NCBI GenBank assembly: GCA_027627225.1
Contig: CM051034.1
Span: 47,273,048 to 47,337,047 of the forward strand
Origin: Congeria kusceri
Taxonomy: Eukaryota > Mollusca > Bivalvia > Myida > Dreissenidae
DNA: 64,000 nucleotides
Direction of reading: 5' to 3'
A model generated the notes under the pieces. That model made no database searches. It had not been told where the DNA came from and saw only the letters and a program-made list of their open reading frames with translations. The translations under genes were made by a program, and so were the position numbers. Shown here in pieces: positions 62,426 to 64,000 of the stretch; positions within the stretch are counted from its first letter, which is position 1; each line of letters starts with the position of its first letter.

Positions 62426-63675
62426 CTAAGTTAACCTAACATTCGTTTTGATTTTCATTTTAACATTCCACAGTTTCTAAATGAACAAAAACAGTACTGG
62501 GTCATGCAATTGAAACTGTACTGTGACTGTATTACAACAAGCATTTCGAGTGTGTTTTGTCTTAAAATGACAATGTCAACGAAAAATGTTTCAAGGGGGT
62601 AATTTCTTTAAAAAAGTGAAATTTAGATGTTAATGACGTTATATAATAACGGTTAAAATTAGGTATTTATGATGGTTATTGTGTTTTCGCATTCTTAGAT
62701 AAAAAAGAAATTTATAATATAAGAGTCATATTTGTTTGGACCTGTAAATGTTTACATTTTGACGTCAGAGTTATGAGTATATTGCAAAACCATAGTTTAC
62801 TATCGCATCAATACAAAGCCGACCATGGCAATTGCTAAAAACGCTGTATCCTGCCCTTTCTTCGTATGGCTCCTAAGTCGTGAGTTCGATACCCGATTGG
62901 GGTTTAAATTTTTCAAACACTGTTGCTAATTTGTTTTTTCAAATATCTGATTATGTATTATACTATTTAGTTTTTGTTGAATCTCCGTGTCTTAGTGTTT
63001 CTCATCTGTATCATCTAATATCCTTTATAGTGCAACAGCAAACCGATTTTAAGTTGAATACTCCCTTTAAGTACATGTATTAAAGGAAACAGTAATTATA
63101 TAATTTGAATACTAAAGTGTATTGTCCTGAATTAATGAACATTATTTTATTCCAAACTTTACCATTACAAAAGTTCAAAATTTATCAATTAAATGTGTTT
63201 ATTCCATTGGTTCTTCTAAAACATAAGTAATAAAAGAACAACAAGAAAAACACTCGCACCATTTTTATTTAAATATTACAGTAACTTTAATCTCAAAACG
63301 ACAGTTGCTTCTGACTTCGTTTATCATTGCCGATTACAGCCATTTCTACATGTACTGGTATGTATGTTAACTTTGGAAGTGAACTCGAGTATCTATATGG
63401 ACTAAGCTCCGTCTTTGTAAGCCTCATCGGATATATTACACGCGATTTATAGTGTGTTGTTATTTTAAATAGCAACATCTGGTAAGTTAATGAACATTTC
63501 ATTCCTAATGAACAGTAAGACAATATAGAGTTAATTAACAACAATTTGTTAATTTCATTGAAAACATGAACAAAATACACAGCATACATTAAGATATACC
63601 GGACTTTATAATTACATATAAGTTATGCTTAAAACCATATTTTATTCTCAATTTATATGACTTTGCTATTTTCAG

Positions 63676-63699
63676 GATATTGACAAGCTGATGTATGAG
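63676..63699 (+). CDS. 24-nt microexon 9 (DIDKLMYE)
   Basis: Identical to microexons 4 and 5, with acceptor tttgctattttcag and donor gtaagtaatt. It is the last member in the window; the array continues beyond 64000. Confidence 0.5.
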
Positions 63700-64000
63700 G
63701 TAAGTAATTAATTACTCATAAACTTAACAATAAATATATCGATTTATACACGCATTATTATTTGGCAATACGAATATAAATTTAAGTCCGTATGCGTAGA
63801 TATAATTTTGGCAGCATCAAGTTCAAATATTATTCATCAGCCATCTTCATTTATTTTAATTGTTTAAATGTAGATTAATTGAATAACGTCCAGCCTTAAG
63901 TGTAGATCGTTTTTATGTGTTGTGCAGCCATTAAATTACAACGCATACAGCACATAAATATTCACAAGAAGCACTCTCCGGTCTTTATATTATTCTACGC

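Larger units (their letters stand above)
45299..64000 (+). repeat. Super-unit 2 (runs off window)
   Basis: Repeats the order of super-unit 1, with offsets of about 22.70-22.77 kb. Units begin at 45299 and 57430. It contains four intact microexon candidates within the window (48764, 55933, 60848, 63676). The last 5.4 kb are almost identical to 35.94-41.30 kb. Confidence 0.9.

Noticed and set aside
1..64000. CRISPR arrays, bacterial operons or phage genes
   Set aside because: The window has introns, SINEs and LINE remnants. The regular repeats are duplicated introns or satellite cores and not CRISPR.

Overview
The window is AT-rich eukaryotic nuclear DNA. It has split exons with GT-AG boundaries, tRNA-derived SINEs, a decayed LINE, and the 'aacaagagctgtc...ggacagc' and 'ggccgccagggggcg' repeats that I associate with bivalve molluscs. 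A bivalve is therefore my best guess; the species cannot be fixed from the sequence. Coding content is very low: most short open frames are chance frames inside introns or repeats.

Layout. 0-4 kb: the 3' part of a minus-strand gene, with one clear filamin-type Ig repeat exon (3585-3775), a symmetric 201-nt exon (1759-1959) and a weaker exon (668-732). 4-10 kb: mobile-element debris, namely a foldback palindrome, two TIR elements, SINE pieces and the frameshifted 3' end of a LINE. 10-13 kb: bivalve-type elements with tandem-repeat cores. 14.1-15.0 kb: one strong plus-strand exon encoding two B-boxes and a coiled coil, as in RING-less TRIM-like proteins. It ends at a CAG/GTAAAA donor in phase 0. 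15-22.8 kb: intron-like DNA with a hAT-like MITE, an inverted tandem-core element, a 32-bp minisatellite, a SINE and one possible short terminal exon (19162).

22.8-64 kb: a nested tandem duplication. A roughly 22.5-kb super-unit (22818-45298) is repeated from 45299 past the window end. Each super-unit holds two units of about 10.6-12 kb (starts 22818, 34674, 45299, 57430), and each unit holds subunits of about 3 kb. The array carries nine plus-strand microexon candidates, every one exactly 24 nt, each with a pyrimidine-rich acceptor and a GTAAGTAATT donor. They encode five different octapeptides or close variants (PSSRQPIG, ASSRQLIE, PSSMPPPG/PFSMPPPG, PSLLQAIG, DIDKLMYE). Introns around the two most different exons are about 94% identical, whereas those exons match at only 8 of 24 bases. 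Only phase 0 is open in all variants, and that matches the phase in which the B-box exon ends. A second, paralogous class of 27-nt microexon is present mostly in broken form, and one copy lies in a short patch that looks like gene conversion.

Working model (inference): a B-box/coiled-coil gene at 14 kb is followed by a tandem array of interchangeable microexons that could vary an 8-residue segment downstream of the coiled coil. No transcript evidence is available here. The C-terminal exons would lie beyond the window, unless the small exon at 19162 is an alternative end.
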